From positions 372,001 through 436,000 of the forward strand of contig NZ_JACEFJ010000003.1 of NCBI RefSeq assembly GCF_015354735.1: a stretch of 64,000 bases of DNA, in the 5' to 3' direction. Below, one piece after another: positions 1 through 8,995 of the stretch; the stretch's first letter is position 1; every line of letters starts with the position of its first letter. Under the pieces are notes generated by a model, which saw only the letters and a list, made by a program, of their open reading frames with translations, searched no databases and was not told the DNA's origin. The translations under genes and the position numbers were made by a program. The DNA comes from Pararhodonellum marinum (GTDB lineage: Bacteria > Bacteroidota > Bacteroidia > Cytophagales > Cyclobacteriaceae).

Positions 1-1830
1 AAGGTCTTTGCTGGCCTGCAGTCCTCCTTTTCGGGTATCCCAAGTTAGGATTTCCTTTTCTTTGACCAAGGGGAGGAGATCTTTGGGGTTTAGGGGTGCG
101 GCAAGGAAAATCTTGCCCACGCCGTCCCTAGCATCCACATGGGCTATGGCTATCCAGGATTCATGGGCCAAATCATCCCTATGCCCCATCATGGCCAGTT
201 TGCCATTGGCCAATTGAAACTGGGCATTGTTCCCGGGTCTGGCTGAAGCGATCCGCTCCGGATAGGCATATGCTAGAAGCACCCCTGTTTCAAAAGGATC
301 AAATGGTCGGTTGTCAGCCGCTATACCGAACATTTTTCTGTATGAAGCCGCTACTTTTTCTATCTTTTGAAAGGCTTTGACTTGCAAATTTTCTTTCCTC
401 ACTCTTCTCAATTGCTCTATCCTCAGGTTCATATCTACACCTGCTTCAGATCCCATGGGATCCCTTTCTTCCATCAGCGCTGCCACATCAGTAGCCAAAG
501 CCAATTGATCAGAGGCTGAGGCTTTGATCAGCATGTGGGCAATTCTGGGGTGGCAGGGCAGGGCATGGACTTCTTTGCCATGGAGGGTGATTTTTCCGTT
601 TTCCACCGCCTGTAATTGCTCCAATGTGTCCATGGCCTGCGCAAGGTTGCCCGAAGGCGGAGGAGTCAGCCAACTCATTTTCTGAATATCCTGTATGCCC
701 CACTGCAACATGTCCAAAACAAGGGCAGTGAGGTCTGCCTCCAATATTTCGGGATTGCGGAAGGGCTGCATGCTGGCTTGGGTTGCTTTGGTCCACATGC
801 GGTAACAAGTGCCTGGCCCCAATCTTCCTGCTCTTCCGGCCCGTTGGTCTGCAGAGTCCTGAGAGATCCTCTGTGTCACCAGTTTGGAAAGGCCTGATTT
901 AGGATCAAACCGTGGATTTCTTCCAAACCCACTGTCCACCACCACGGAAATCCCTTCAATGGTCAAGCTGGTTTCTGCAATGGAAGTAGCCAATACCACT
1001 TTTCTTTTACCGTCTTTTCTGGGCAATATGGCTTGGGTCTGCTGCCTGTTGGAAAGCTGACCATAGAGGGGATGGATGGAAAAATCAGGCAGTTCTTTTC
1101 TCAGAATGGCCTCGCACTTCTTGATTTCACCCTGGCCAGGTAAAAAAGCAAGAATATCTCCCGTTTTCTCCTTAGCTGCTTGAAGGATGGTCTTGGCTGT
1201 CATTTCAGGCATTAGCCATTCGTCATTGCTTCCGGTGTAAATCAATTCCACTGGATACTGTTTGCCTTTGCTAACAATGACAGGGGATTGAAGCAACTCG
1301 GCAAGCTGAGGCATATCCAAGGTAGCGGACATAACCAAAATCCTCAAATCAGGTCGCAGGATTTGTTGGGCTTCCCTGCAAAGGGCCATGGCCACTTCTC
1401 CATGCAGGTTTCTTTCGTGAAATTCATCGAATATCACCATTCCCACCTCTTCCAACGCATTGTCCTGATGCAGCATGCGGGTGAGGATGCCTTCTGTCAA
1501 TACTTCAATACGGGTTTTGGGACCGATTTTTTGTTCAAACCGGATCCGGTAACCTACCTGATCTCCTGTGTTTTCACCCAAAAGCTCAGCCATCCTTTCA
1601 GCTATGGTTTTTGTAGCCAGCCGACGGGGTTCAAGCATCAGTATTTTTTTGTTCTTCAACCAGCTTTCCTCCAAAAAAGCAAGGGGAAGCAAGGTGCTTT
1701 TCCCGGCTCCGGGAGGGGCATTGAGGATCAGGGTGTTTGTTTTGGCCAAATGTTCTCTGGCCTCCGGGATGATTTCCGTTACCGGTAAATTGATTTTAAA
1801 GGGATCGAATAGCAAAATGTTGGACTTCAT
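1..1830 (-). CDS. hrpB: ATP-dependent RNA helicase HrpB, C-terminus cut by window edge
   Basis: DEAH-type superfamily 2 helicase. The 610 N-terminal codons lie in the window and the end runs off position 1; E. coli HrpB has about 810 residues, so roughly the last quarter (the HrpB-specific C-terminal domain) is missing from view. Reading from the ATG at 1830, I see Walker A GAGKST at residues 41-46, the Walker B box as DEFH (135-138, a DEAH variant), SAT at 168-170, ATSIAETSLT near 281-290 and the motif VI box QRAGRAGR near 329-336. The family is an NTP-dependent RNA/DNA helicase of poorly defined cellular role. The start is the first ATG before the conserved N-terminal block. It stands alone, 77 bp upstream of the next minus-strand gene's stop. 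No frameshift is seen. Confidence 0.9.
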   Translation of the reverse strand, partial: MKSNILLFDPFKINLPVTEIIPEAREHLAKTNTLILNAPPGAGKSTLLPLAFLEESWLKNKKILMLEPRRLATKTIAERMAELLGENTGDQVGYRIRFEQKIGPKTRIEVLTEGILTRMLHQDNALEEVGMVIFDEFHERNLHGEVAMALCREAQQILRPDLRILVMSATLDMPQLAELLQSPVIVSKGKQYPVELIYTGSNDEWLMPEMTAKTILQAAKEKTGDILAFLPGQGEIKKCEAILRKELPDFSIHPLYGQLSNRQQTQAILPRKDGKRKVVLATSIAETSLTIEGISVVVDSGFGRNPRFDPKSGLSKLVTQRISQDSADQRAGRAGRLGPGTCYRMWTKATQASMQPFRNPEILEADLTALVLDMLQWGIQDIQKMSWLTPPPSGNLAQAMDTLEQLQAVENGKITLHGKEVHALPCHPRIAHMLIKASASDQLALATDVAALMEERDPMGSEAGVDMNLRIEQLRRVRKENLQVKAFQKIEKVAASYRKMFGIAADNRPFDPFETGVLLAYAYPERIASARPGNNAQFQLANGKLAMMGHRDDLAHESWIAIAHVDARDGVGKIFLAAPLNPKDLLPLVKEKEILTWDTRKGGLQASKDL

Positions 1831-1907
1831 TGGGTATAAAACTACAAAAGCCATTGTATTTTTCCCATAAAGAAAAAACGCAATGGCTTTAACTTAAGAA
1901 AATTGCC

Positions 1908-2429
1908 CTATTCTATGCGAGCCTTTGTTTTCCAATATTCCCACTTTACTTCCAGACCATCGTCGGTCACGTTGTACACCAGTCTTTCCTCCATTTCTTC
2001 ATTTCCTTCAGGGGAAACTTTGACCCTGAGTGCATCCTCAGCCTGATCATATTCGAAGGCACCCCATTGTTTGTGCACCTTGTTGAAGATCATCATGGGC
2101 TCATATTCATCAGGAATGAGGAAAAGGCTGTACTTGCCAGCCGGCAAGGTCTCGCCCTGTACTTTGATGTCTTTGTCGGTTTCGAAGGTGGTGGCCTCAT
2201 TGGCACCGGCTCTCCAAACCTGACCCAAAGGAACCAGATCACCCCAGATGGATCTTCCTTTCACAGCTGGGCTGCTGTAGTTGACTGTGATGTTGGCTCC
2301 GTTGATACTGCCTTTAGCCGTTCTGGCCGGGCTGGGCTTTTCTTCCTGCGCCTGGGTTTGTTGAACAAACAAACCCATCACAAGCAGAGAAAAGAAAATG
2401 CGAATGGTGTTTTTTAATTTCATAGTCAT
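1908..2429 (-). CDS. DUF2911 domain secreted protein
   Basis: 173 residues with a Sec signal peptide (hydrophobic stretch about 9-22, ending at QTQAQ). The body carries the DUF2911 signature: SPAVKGRSIWGDLVP followed by GQVWRAGANEATTF (about residues 53-82), then LPAGKYSLFLIP. This family is widespread in Bacteroidota as exported proteins of unknown biochemical function, usually about 160-290 residues, so this one is a single-domain member. Two in-frame ATGs lie three codons apart (2429 and 2421 in minus orientation); either gives a workable signal peptide. No partner gene is evident: the upstream side is repeat DNA and the downstream side is the helicase. Confidence 0.85.
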   Translation of the reverse strand: MTMKLKNTIRIFFSLLVMGLFVQQTQAQEEKPSPARTAKGSINGANITVNYSSPAVKGRSIWGDLVPLGQVWRAGANEATTFETDKDIKVQGETLPAGKYSLFLIPDEYEPMMIFNKVHKQWGAFEYDQAEDALRVKVSPEGNEEMEERLVYNVTDDGLEVKWEYWKTKARIE

Positions 2430-2486
2430 TTGGTTTAGTGTAATTGAATCATCGAAGGTTTGAATATACGGATTTCTGCCATAAAA

Positions 2487-3145
2487 ATAAGCTCAAAGCG
2501 CTAAGGGAAAGCAGGGGGATAGAGAGTTTTGAATTGTTGTCAGGGTTGTCAGTGTTGTCACTGAAGTTGTCAGGTTGTCTTAATTCTTGGATTTTAACTG
2601 TCTCTGGCATATCGAATGCCTCGAAACTCGTAATTCGTAATTCGTAACTCCCAAATCATGATTCATTATTCAACATTCAAAATTCATCATTCCTTTTTCC
2701 AGAGAACAGGATATCGGAGTATTAGCCATAAGCTCAAAGAGGGATGGAGAGTTTTAAATTGTTATCAGGGTTGTCAGTGTTGTCACTGAAGTTGTCAGGT
2801 TGTCTTATTCTTGGATTTTAACTGTCTCTGGCATATCGAATGCCTCGTAACTTGTAACTCGTAACTCGAAACTCGTAAATCATGATTCATTATTCAACAT
2901 TCAAAATTCATCATTCCTTTTTCCAGAGAACAGGATATCGGAGTATTAGCCATAAGCTCACAGGGTGATGGAGCGTTTTGAATTATGAATTGTTGTCAGT
3001 GAAGTTATCAAGTTGTCTTATTCTTGGATTTTAACTGCTTCTGCCATATCGAATGCCTCGTAATTCGTAACTCGTAAATCGTAAATCGTAAATCGTAACT
3101 CATAAATCGTATCTCCCAAATCTCCGATATCCTGTTTTACTGATG
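2487..3145. repeat. Three-copy intergenic tandem repeat of about 240 bp
   Basis: Three imperfect copies start at 2487, 2728 and 2952, each at the word ATAAGCTCA. The first two are 241 and 224 bp; the third diverges after about 3080. Each copy holds a GTTGTCAG-rich block, a conserved TTCTTGGATTTTAACTG block, a run of 7-bp words such as AACTCGT/AATTCGT, and a run of ATTCA-type words. The sequence AACAGGATATCGGAG at 2705-2719 and 2929-2943 recurs inverted at 3122-3136, giving the array an inverted end. No open frame is conserved between copies, so I treat it as noncoding repeat DNA. The remaining stretch, 3146-3255, shows nothing recognisable. Confidence 0.85.
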
Positions 3146-3255
3146 TAATGCTTTATTAAACATCCGTCATCTGTCATCCTTCTTCAGCCCTCAAGCTCAA
3201 ACCAAAGATTCTTAGGTCAACTTTATCACTAATTAGAATAAAAACCTTTTACGAT

Positions 3256-4401
3256 CTACACCTTTACCCAAGCCTGTTTTTTATGGCTTTCGATGATCCT
3301 TTCCCCGATGATAAGTTCCCTTAAGCCATCCGCAAAAGTAGGGTAGGAGGGTGCATCGGGCTGCTTTCCTTCTCTAACTGCTGCATACACCTCTTTGAAC
3401 ATCTGCTTGGAAGTATCCGGAAAGCCTTCGTTGTGTCCACCGGGAAAACTGATCAACCCCGCCGCTTCTCTGTCAAACAAGGATGGATCTTTCATCAACT
3501 GCTGATTGGGCGTCTCCCGCTTGCCGATCCACATTTCATTGGGTTTTTCAGAACACCACTCAAAGTTGCTTCTCGATCCTGAAATCTCGATGTTGAGTCG
3601 GTTTTTTCTGCCTGCACTGACCTGACTGACGGTGACAGAACCTTTGTTGCCGTTGTCGAAGCGCAACATGACTGTGGCATGGTCTTCTGTATTGATGGGC
3701 ACTTCCTGGTAATCGGAAGGCTGCAGCATTTTTCCAGAATAGGTTTCTATGGCCTTTAATGGCTTAAGGCGGGTTTTATGCACGGTAGAAAAATCGGCCA
3801 TCACTTCTGTGATTTTCAACCCCGTAACATATTCCGTGAGGTCCAAAAGGTGTGATCCGATGTCCGCGATGGCCCTGGAGTCTCCGGATTTGTCCGGCTC
3901 CAAACGCCAGTTGTAATCTGTGTTCAAATACAGCCAATCCTGCAGGTAAGAGCCCATGACCGCATAGACTTCACCCAATTCACCGTTTTCCCGCATGGCC
4001 TTCATCTGACGGACCATGGGATAGTAGCGTAGGTTAAAGTGGACTGCATTGACCAAGCCTTTTTTCTTGGCCAGTGCGACGAGTGCCTCGGCTTCATCGA
4101 TTTTGACGGCAAGAGGCTTTTCGCAGACCACGTGTTTTCCGGCTTCCAAAACGGCTTTGGACTGGGCATAATGCAGGAAGTTAGGTGTACAGATGTGGAC
4201 CACATCAATGTCCTTTTGCTTGAGCATTTCCTCAAAAGTATAGGCATGGGGGATGCCCAAGATTTCTGCCTTGGCCTCAGCCAGTTCCTGGCTGACTTCA
4301 CATAAGGCGGTTACTTCAAGATAGGGGAGTCTTCTTAGGGCTTCCAGGTGGGCTGGACCGATAAATCCGGTGCCGACAATGGCCACATTGATTTTTTTCA
4401 T
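3256..4401 (-). CDS. Gfo/Idh/MocA family NAD(P)-dependent oxidoreductase
   Basis: 381 residues, normal for the family. The N-terminal Rossmann fold begins INVAIVGTGFIGPAH (dinucleotide loop GTGFIG at 10-15), and the family signature CEKPLAVK is at 93-100, with Lys95 the usual catalytic/cofactor-contact lysine. The C-terminal substrate domain includes DIGSHLLDLTEYVTG, whose histidine belongs to the usual active-site set. Such enzymes oxidise or reduce sugars, inositols or glycosides; the substrate cannot be read from sequence. There is no signal peptide, so it should be cytosolic, unlike the Tat-exported members common in this phylum. No sugar-transport or hydrolase gene is adjacent, so context does not help. 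Confidence 0.9.
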   Translation of the reverse strand: MKKINVAIVGTGFIGPAHLEALRRLPYLEVTALCEVSQELAEAKAEILGIPHAYTFEEMLKQKDIDVVHICTPNFLHYAQSKAVLEAGKHVVCEKPLAVKIDEAEALVALAKKKGLVNAVHFNLRYYPMVRQMKAMRENGELGEVYAVMGSYLQDWLYLNTDYNWRLEPDKSGDSRAIADIGSHLLDLTEYVTGLKITEVMADFSTVHKTRLKPLKAIETYSGKMLQPSDYQEVPINTEDHATVMLRFDNGNKGSVTVSQVSAGRKNRLNIEISGSRSNFEWCSEKPNEMWIGKRETPNQQLMKDPSLFDREAAGLISFPGGHNEGFPDTSKQMFKEVYAAVREGKQPDAPSYPTFADGLRELIIGERIIESHKKQAWVKV

Positions 4402-4829
4402 GAATGATTAAATTAGGTTTTTTAGGAATTGATTGAATCAAAATATTTGTCTGGTATGCAATTTATAATTTCCAAATGGAAAAAGTGGCAATGAAGGCAA
4501 AGAGGTTTCAGTTTTAAATGGGCTTTCCTAAATTAAACATTGGGAAAACGATTGTTTTTTGTGTCTTATGAAGTATCCTTTTTTTCACGGCATGGTTTTT
4601 TCCGGCCACAGAGCAAAATTTACTACTGGATTTACCATTCAAAAGAAATGGTGATCCTCCCTTCATTTTTTAACCCATAATTCAATTGGATGATTACTCT
4701 TTATTTCCATTTGGGATTAAATCAAAAATAGAAAATTATTTTATGAAATACATTTTATGTATTTGAAAATACCATAAATTGTATTTTTAAAAGCTATTGT
4801 GATTTGATTCTAACCTTAAAGTTTTACCT
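4402..4829. other. Intergenic region between divergent genes, no feature identified
   Basis: 428 bp, AT-rich, between the oxidoreductase (minus) and the secreted protein at 4830 (plus). It should hold both promoters, but I could not find a convincing -33/-7 pair. No open frame, repeat or RNA structure stands out. Confidence 0.5.
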
Positions 4830-6080
4830 ATGAAGAGATGCATCAAGGTAATTGTAATGCTTTGTATGTTCCAACCAAACATTTATGCACAGCAAAGCTT
4901 AGACTGTTCCACTTTGGCTTTGGAAGAGCCTCTCAAGGTAAATGTCACTACATTCAGAACTTCGGCACCCAACCTGATGGCTTCAGACGCCAATGAATTT
5001 GTCAAAGGTTTAAAAGACAATTTATTTACACTTACCTGTCTTGAAGTGGGAAATGTTTTGAAAAATCAAGTTTCGGATGGATTGTCGGCTATCATAACTG
5101 GAAACATCAAGGACTATTTTAAGTCTGAGGCCCAACTTGGAAATCCACGGATCGCTTTTGAAGTGGAAATACGTAACCCGGTAAATCAAAAAATCATGGT
5201 GTCGAGTTCATTTGAATTCAAAGGAAAACTATATCCGGGTATAGGAAGAAACAGATCATTTGAAAATATGATAGGGGAGTCTTATGGGGCGGTCAATGAT
5301 TTTGTCCTTAAGAATTTGCCGTTGATTGCGAGTACCGCCAAAGCAGAGACCGAGAAAGTACAAATCGCCGGTCAGGTAGTTGAATTGGAAGATAGAGTGC
5401 ATACCTCCATCACGACTGGAACGATGCTCGAACATGCCGACCGAATGAGGGAGAGAAATCACCTGCTGAACATGGGCATAGAAGAATATTACAACGATCC
5501 GGCCTGGAGGGAAGAACTATCCGATAAGTATGGTTCAACTTATTTTATCTACTCCATCAATGGAAAAACCTATGAATGGTCAGAAAAACCAAGAGGCATC
5601 CAAGATCCCTTTCGCCTGATGGGGATCACCACTTCACCCTATCACACTGAAAATGGACTAGAGATCATCATCAGAAACAGTGCTGGAGAGCACAACAAAA
5701 TCGATATGTTTCATCCCAAAGATTACCCTAAATATCGTAGGTTTCATTTTGGTAACAACGAGGAATATGTGGATGGTATTCCCTCTACAAAAAATGATTT
5801 TACCAGCTTTTTAATCAACCTTTCGGAAGAACCTCAGATCAATAAATTAAACATATACTACCCATCCGACAAACAATATACCATAAAAGTATCCAATAAC
5901 CCTACCAAGCAAAAGGATGTAAATGTTGAGAGTGGATTCGTTCAAATACTGGAATATCAGCCAGGACGGGGAGGGATGATGGAAATTTATTTCAAACTCA
6001 AAACCACTAAGTTTCTTGATAGCAAAGGAAGGGAAGTTGGGCCTTTAGATATTGAGGGGAGGTTCCGGGTAAGGCAGTAA
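4830..6080 (+). CDS. Secreted protein of unknown function
   Basis: 416 residues. The N-terminus is a Sec signal peptide (MKRC start, hydrophobic core, probable cleavage after IYAQ near residue 21). The first 140 residues describe a soluble domain (KVNVTTFRTSAPNLMA at the start, then an alternating beta pattern). Residues 160-215 look helical and could form a coiled coil. The C-terminal part is beta-rich with an IYYPSDKQYTIKV segment. I do not recognise a family. It has no lipobox and no membrane segment after the signal, so periplasmic or exported. It is probably monocistronic: the next gene starts more than 250 bp away. Confidence 0.7.
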   Translation: MKRCIKVIVMLCMFQPNIYAQQSLDCSTLALEEPLKVNVTTFRTSAPNLMASDANEFVKGLKDNLFTLTCLEVGNVLKNQVSDGLSAIITGNIKDYFKSEAQLGNPRIAFEVEIRNPVNQKIMVSSSFEFKGKLYPGIGRNRSFENMIGESYGAVNDFVLKNLPLIASTAKAETEKVQIAGQVVELEDRVHTSITTGTMLEHADRMRERNHLLNMGIEEYYNDPAWREELSDKYGSTYFIYSINGKTYEWSEKPRGIQDPFRLMGITTSPYHTENGLEIIIRNSAGEHNKIDMFHPKDYPKYRRFHFGNNEEYVDGIPSTKNDFTSFLINLSEEPQINKLNIYYPSDKQYTIKVSNNPTKQKDVNVESGFVQILEYQPGRGGMMEIYFKLKTTKFLDSKGREVGPLDIEGRFRVRQ

Positions 6081-6336
6081 GCGGCCGAAAATGACTTGTA
6101 GTCGTTCAATTAGCAAAGTTTCTTTTCATGCGGGGTGGAAATAAATTGAAATTTCAAAATAAAAATTGGTTTTAGCATCAATACCATCGAATATCGAACC
6201 TACATATTGTCCATTATCCAATATTGCAATGGTTAAAAAAAATGTGTTGACCTACAAAAATTTAAAGCTGTGGACTTCTGATACACATGCCAATATCCAT
6301 TTTAAACATTTAACCCCCTCATTTGGTTGTATATAC

Positions 6337-6621
6337 ATGAAATTACCCGAACACATCAACCATTCGGAAATCGATCGGATCATAGAGATGGCCTGGGAGG
6401 ACAGAACTCCTTTTCAGGCGATTGAATTCCAGTTTGGATTAGCAGAACAAGCGGTGATCGAACTGATGCGTGGACAGCTAAAACCAGCCTCTTTCAGGTT
6501 GTGGCGCAGGCGTGTTCAGGGCCGCAAAACCAAACATGCCCAGCTTGGTCATCCGGAAGCCAACCGTTTTAAATCCAACCTTCAGCGTACGATAACCCAT
6601 AATCGCATATCCAAGCGATAA
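6337..6621 (+). CDS. TIGR03643-type small conserved protein
   Basis: 94 residues from the ATG at 6337. The conserved core reads HSEIDRIIEMAWEDRTPF, followed by FQFGLAEQAVIELMR and SFRLWRRRVQGRKTKH, matching the pattern I know for the TIGR03643 family. It has a helix-turn-helix-like first half and a basic tail, which suggests nucleic-acid binding, but the function is unknown. The frame stays open upstream to a TTG at 6166, with an ATG at 6229; I chose 6337 because family members are about 70-100 residues and homology begins just after it. The C-terminus is Arg/Lys/His rich. Confidence 0.75.
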   Translation: MKLPEHINHSEIDRIIEMAWEDRTPFQAIEFQFGLAEQAVIELMRGQLKPASFRLWRRRVQGRKTKHAQLGHPEANRFKSNLQRTITHNRISKR

Positions 6622-6715
6622 AGCCCTTCATTTTTCAGGTAGAAGTTTCTCAGGATAGATTTTTTGGTGAAGCAAAAACCTTTAATTTCGTTTTTTAATC
6701 TATATACCATCATCC

Positions 6716-7201
6716 ATGAAAATTGCGAGCATTGCCGAAATAAGAAAAGAGCTTAAGTTTTTGTCCGAAAAGGAACTCCAGGATCTGGTGCTGGAATTGG
6801 CGACTTTCAATATGGACAACAAGCGGAAGTTATATTTCACTCTCTTTGGCAGGCACAATCCGCAGCTTTTTACGGATATGGTGAAAGAAGAACTGGAAGA
6901 TGAGTTTCAGAAAGGAAACGCCAGAAACTACTATTATGCCAAAAAATCAGCCCAGAAAATCCGCAGGGTTTTAAACAAGTACCTCAAATTTACCAAGGAT
7001 AAGGCCATTCAGGCTGAATTGATCGTGTTTTTCTGTCAGAAACTGGAAGAATACGGTTACTTGTTCAATGCCAGTCCAGTGATGGAAAACCTCTATGCCA
7101 TGCAGATCGGCAAGATCGAAAAGGCAGTTGCGGGTCTCCATGAGGATTTACGGTATGATTTTGAGGAGCCCATCGCTGAGCTTAAAAAGCACCTCCGCTG
7201 A
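6716..7201 (+). CDS. Conserved hypothetical helical protein
   Basis: 161 residues, predicted almost all helical and cytosolic, rich in Lys, Glu and Leu. It starts MKIASIAEIRKELKFLS and contains a KSAQKIRRVLNKYLKF segment. I do not recognise a named domain; it resembles short uncharacterised proteins of Cytophagales. The ATG is preceded by an AT-rich leader without a Shine-Dalgarno site, as usual in this phylum. Its stop codon abuts the stop of the minus-strand gene at 7202: the two stops together form the palindrome TGATCA, so no room is left for a separate terminator between these convergent genes. Confidence 0.65.
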   Translation: MKIASIAEIRKELKFLSEKELQDLVLELATFNMDNKRKLYFTLFGRHNPQLFTDMVKEELEDEFQKGNARNYYYAKKSAQKIRRVLNKYLKFTKDKAIQAELIVFFCQKLEEYGYLFNASPVMENLYAMQIGKIEKAVAGLHEDLRYDFEEPIAELKKHLR

Positions 7202-7558
7202 TCAAAGCTCATCGGGTTCCCTTTCCGGGATCAAAGGGCCATTAAGGGTCAACAAGGCTTTTTCAGGTTCCCAGGCAAAACTCAATGCCATCATTTCTTC
7301 CTGATCCACATGGATGTTGAGACAGGCATTGAAGAAGATTTTAACAAAAGAAACCTCAAACTTGCCCCGGTGAGTACTTTCAAATTGTATAGGGCCTTTA
7401 ATCTGCACCTGTTCGACCACAGCACCTTCCGATCGGGTATAATAGGAGAGAAAGATGCCCATTTCTTTGGCTCTTGACTGCACCAATGTCCGGAGCCCGA
7501 TCTCCGGTTTTTCGGTAAGTTTTTCCTGGGGTATATCAAATTTCCACGATTCCTGCAT
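7202..7558 (-). CDS. Conserved hypothetical protein
   Basis: 118 residues, cytosolic, mixed alpha/beta, starting MQESWKFDIPQEKL. A central KGPIQFESTHRGKFEVSF strand pair is followed by a helical region and an acidic C-terminus. No domain is recognised. It converges stop-to-stop with the preceding plus-strand gene. A frame shifted by one covers much of the same DNA but lacks a sensible protein composition, so I keep this one. Confidence 0.6.
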   Translation of the reverse strand: MQESWKFDIPQEKLTEKPEIGLRTLVQSRAKEMGIFLSYYTRSEGAVVEQVQIKGPIQFESTHRGKFEVSFVKIFFNACLNIHVDQEEMMALSFAWEPEKALLTLNGPLIPEREPDEL

Positions 7559-7898
7559 ACCTGCAATTTACGTGAATTTTCACTTTGTTTTGGAATAATT
7601 GCCAATCAATACAGGCTTTGTTTTCGAAGAAGTTGATTAGCTTAGGAAAAGCAGACGGCATGGGTGCCAAATCCAACTTATCTTAACAGAAAATAGGATT
7701 AAACTGTTTTTTTATGGAAATTTGTAGTTCTTCCAACAGACCTACCATAGATCCGTTTGATTTCTTCCTGATTTTTTCAAGCTTGAGATAAGCAGACTCA
7801 ATAAAACCCTGTTTTTATTGAACATTTTGGGACATGAATGATTAATTGGTTAACGTGAAGGCGGAAGAAGAAAATAATATTTAACCAGAAAAAACTAC
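7559..7898. other. Intergenic region between divergent genes with one small hairpin
   Basis: 340 bp upstream of the cold-shock-domain gene and of the minus-strand hypothetical. The only structure seen is an 8-bp perfect inverted repeat, CAATAAAA at 7799-7806 and TTTTATTG at 7813-7820, with a 6-nt loop. It lies about 80 nt before the cold-shock gene, so it could sit in that gene's leader. That is a guess; no promoter was identified. Confidence 0.35.
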
Positions 7899-8360
7899 AT
7901 GGCAAAATCGAGAGAAACCTTTAACAAAAAAGAAAAAGAAAAGCTAAGACTGAAGAAAAAACAGGAAAAGGAAGAGAAAAAAGAAGCACGTAGGGCCAAT
8001 TCCGACAAGGGAGGTAGCCTGGACGACATGATTGCTTATGTTGATGCAGATGGTAACATCACCGACACTCCACCGGATCCTACCAAAAAAAGAGTAATAG
8101 AAGCGGAGAGCATTCAGGTCAGCACCTCCAAGCAAGCTGACATTGAGCCTGAAGACCTGATCCGCAAGGGCACCGTTACTTTTTTCAATGATTCCAAAGG
8201 GTACGGATTTATCAAAGACCAGGAAAATCAAGAGAGCATCTTTGTCCACCTGAATGGCTGCATCGATGCCATACAGGAAAATGACAAGGTCACTTTTGAA
8301 ACCGAACGTACCCCCAAAGGCCTCAGCGCCATCGAGGTCAAACTGATCCCCAAAACTTAA
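7899..8360 (+). CDS. Cold-shock-domain protein with basic N-terminal extension
   Basis: 153 residues. Residues 1-35 are a highly charged Lys/Glu helix (KKEKEKLRLKKKQEKEEKK). Residues 36-88 form a linker, and a single cold-shock domain occupies about 89-151. RNP1 reads KGYGFI at 100-105 and RNP2 reads SIFVHL at 113-118, so the nucleic-acid-binding surface is intact. Bacterial CspA proteins are about 70 residues; this two-part form with a basic tail is common in Bacteroidota and is thought to bind RNA. It is followed 40 bp later by a strong terminator-like hairpin. Confidence 0.88.
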   Translation: MAKSRETFNKKEKEKLRLKKKQEKEEKKEARRANSDKGGSLDDMIAYVDADGNITDTPPDPTKKRVIEAESIQVSTSKQADIEPEDLIRKGTVTFFNDSKGYGFIKDQENQESIFVHLNGCIDAIQENDKVTFETERTPKGLSAIEVKLIPKT

Positions 8361-8400
8361 TCTCTCGACTGACCCCCACAGGTCAAAAAACCATTGCCGC

Positions 8401-8427
8401 ACCCGCCTTCTTGAAGGTGGGTTTTTT
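8401..8427 (+). terminator. Rho-independent terminator after the cold-shock gene
   Basis: ACCCGCCTTC at 8401-8410 pairs with GAAGGTGGGT at 8413-8422 (one mismatch) around a 2-nt loop, followed directly by a run of six T (8422-8427). It lies 40 bp after the cold-shock-domain stop codon. Confidence 0.8.
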
Positions 8428-8460
8428 GGGTTATAGAAATGAAAGAACCAAAACAATTTT

Positions 8461-8937
8461 ATGCCAAAAATTATCTTGACAACACATGTTATGACTCCAA
8501 TTGATCGATGTTTCGATTTATCGAGAAGCATAGATTTTCATAAAATTTCGACTCAACATACCAATGAGGAGGCCATAGAGGGTGTTACATCTGGTCTAAT
8601 TGAACTGCATGAATCTGTGACCTGGAGAGCAAAACATTTTGGAATTGTTCAGACACTTTCTACTAAAATCACCGAATTTAAAAGGCCGTTTTTTTTTGTG
8701 GATGAAATGACTAAAGGGTCTTTTAAAGGTTTCAGACATGAACATATTTTTGAACAAAAGGGCAACGGAACATTAATGATTGACAGATTTGACTTCGAAT
8801 CTCCTTATGGAATCATTGGTAAATTGGTAGACGGATTAATCCTTAAGAATTACATGACAAATTTCTTGTTAAAGCGAAACCAGGTCATCAAGGAATTTGC
8901 TGAATCTGATCAGTGGAAGTTGATTTTAGATAATTAA
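8461..8937 (+). CDS. SRPBCC (START/Bet v1-like) family protein
   Basis: 158 residues, cytosolic. The pattern fits the SRPBCC helix-grip fold: an N-terminal strand (MPKIILTTHVMTPIDRCFDLSR is typical of the fold's first strand and helices), a WRAKHFG strand, DEMTKGSFKGFRHEH, an FDFESPYGIIG strand and a long C-terminal helix. These proteins have a deep hydrophobic pocket, but the ligand here is unknown. The gene begins 34 bp after the terminator hairpin and is likely a single-gene unit; a promoter in that gap was not identified. Confidence 0.75.
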   Translation: MPKIILTTHVMTPIDRCFDLSRSIDFHKISTQHTNEEAIEGVTSGLIELHESVTWRAKHFGIVQTLSTKITEFKRPFFFVDEMTKGSFKGFRHEHIFEQKGNGTLMIDRFDFESPYGIIGKLVDGLILKNYMTNFLLKRNQVIKEFAESDQWKLILDN

Positions 8938-8995
8938 GAGGAATAATTAAGCAAATTAATGATCGTTGTCAAGAAAATTAAGATGCTTCAAAAGT

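Noticed and set aside
2487-3145. CRISPR-like array
   Set aside because: Units are about 240 bp with whole-unit similarity; there are no short identical repeats with unique spacers and no cas genes.
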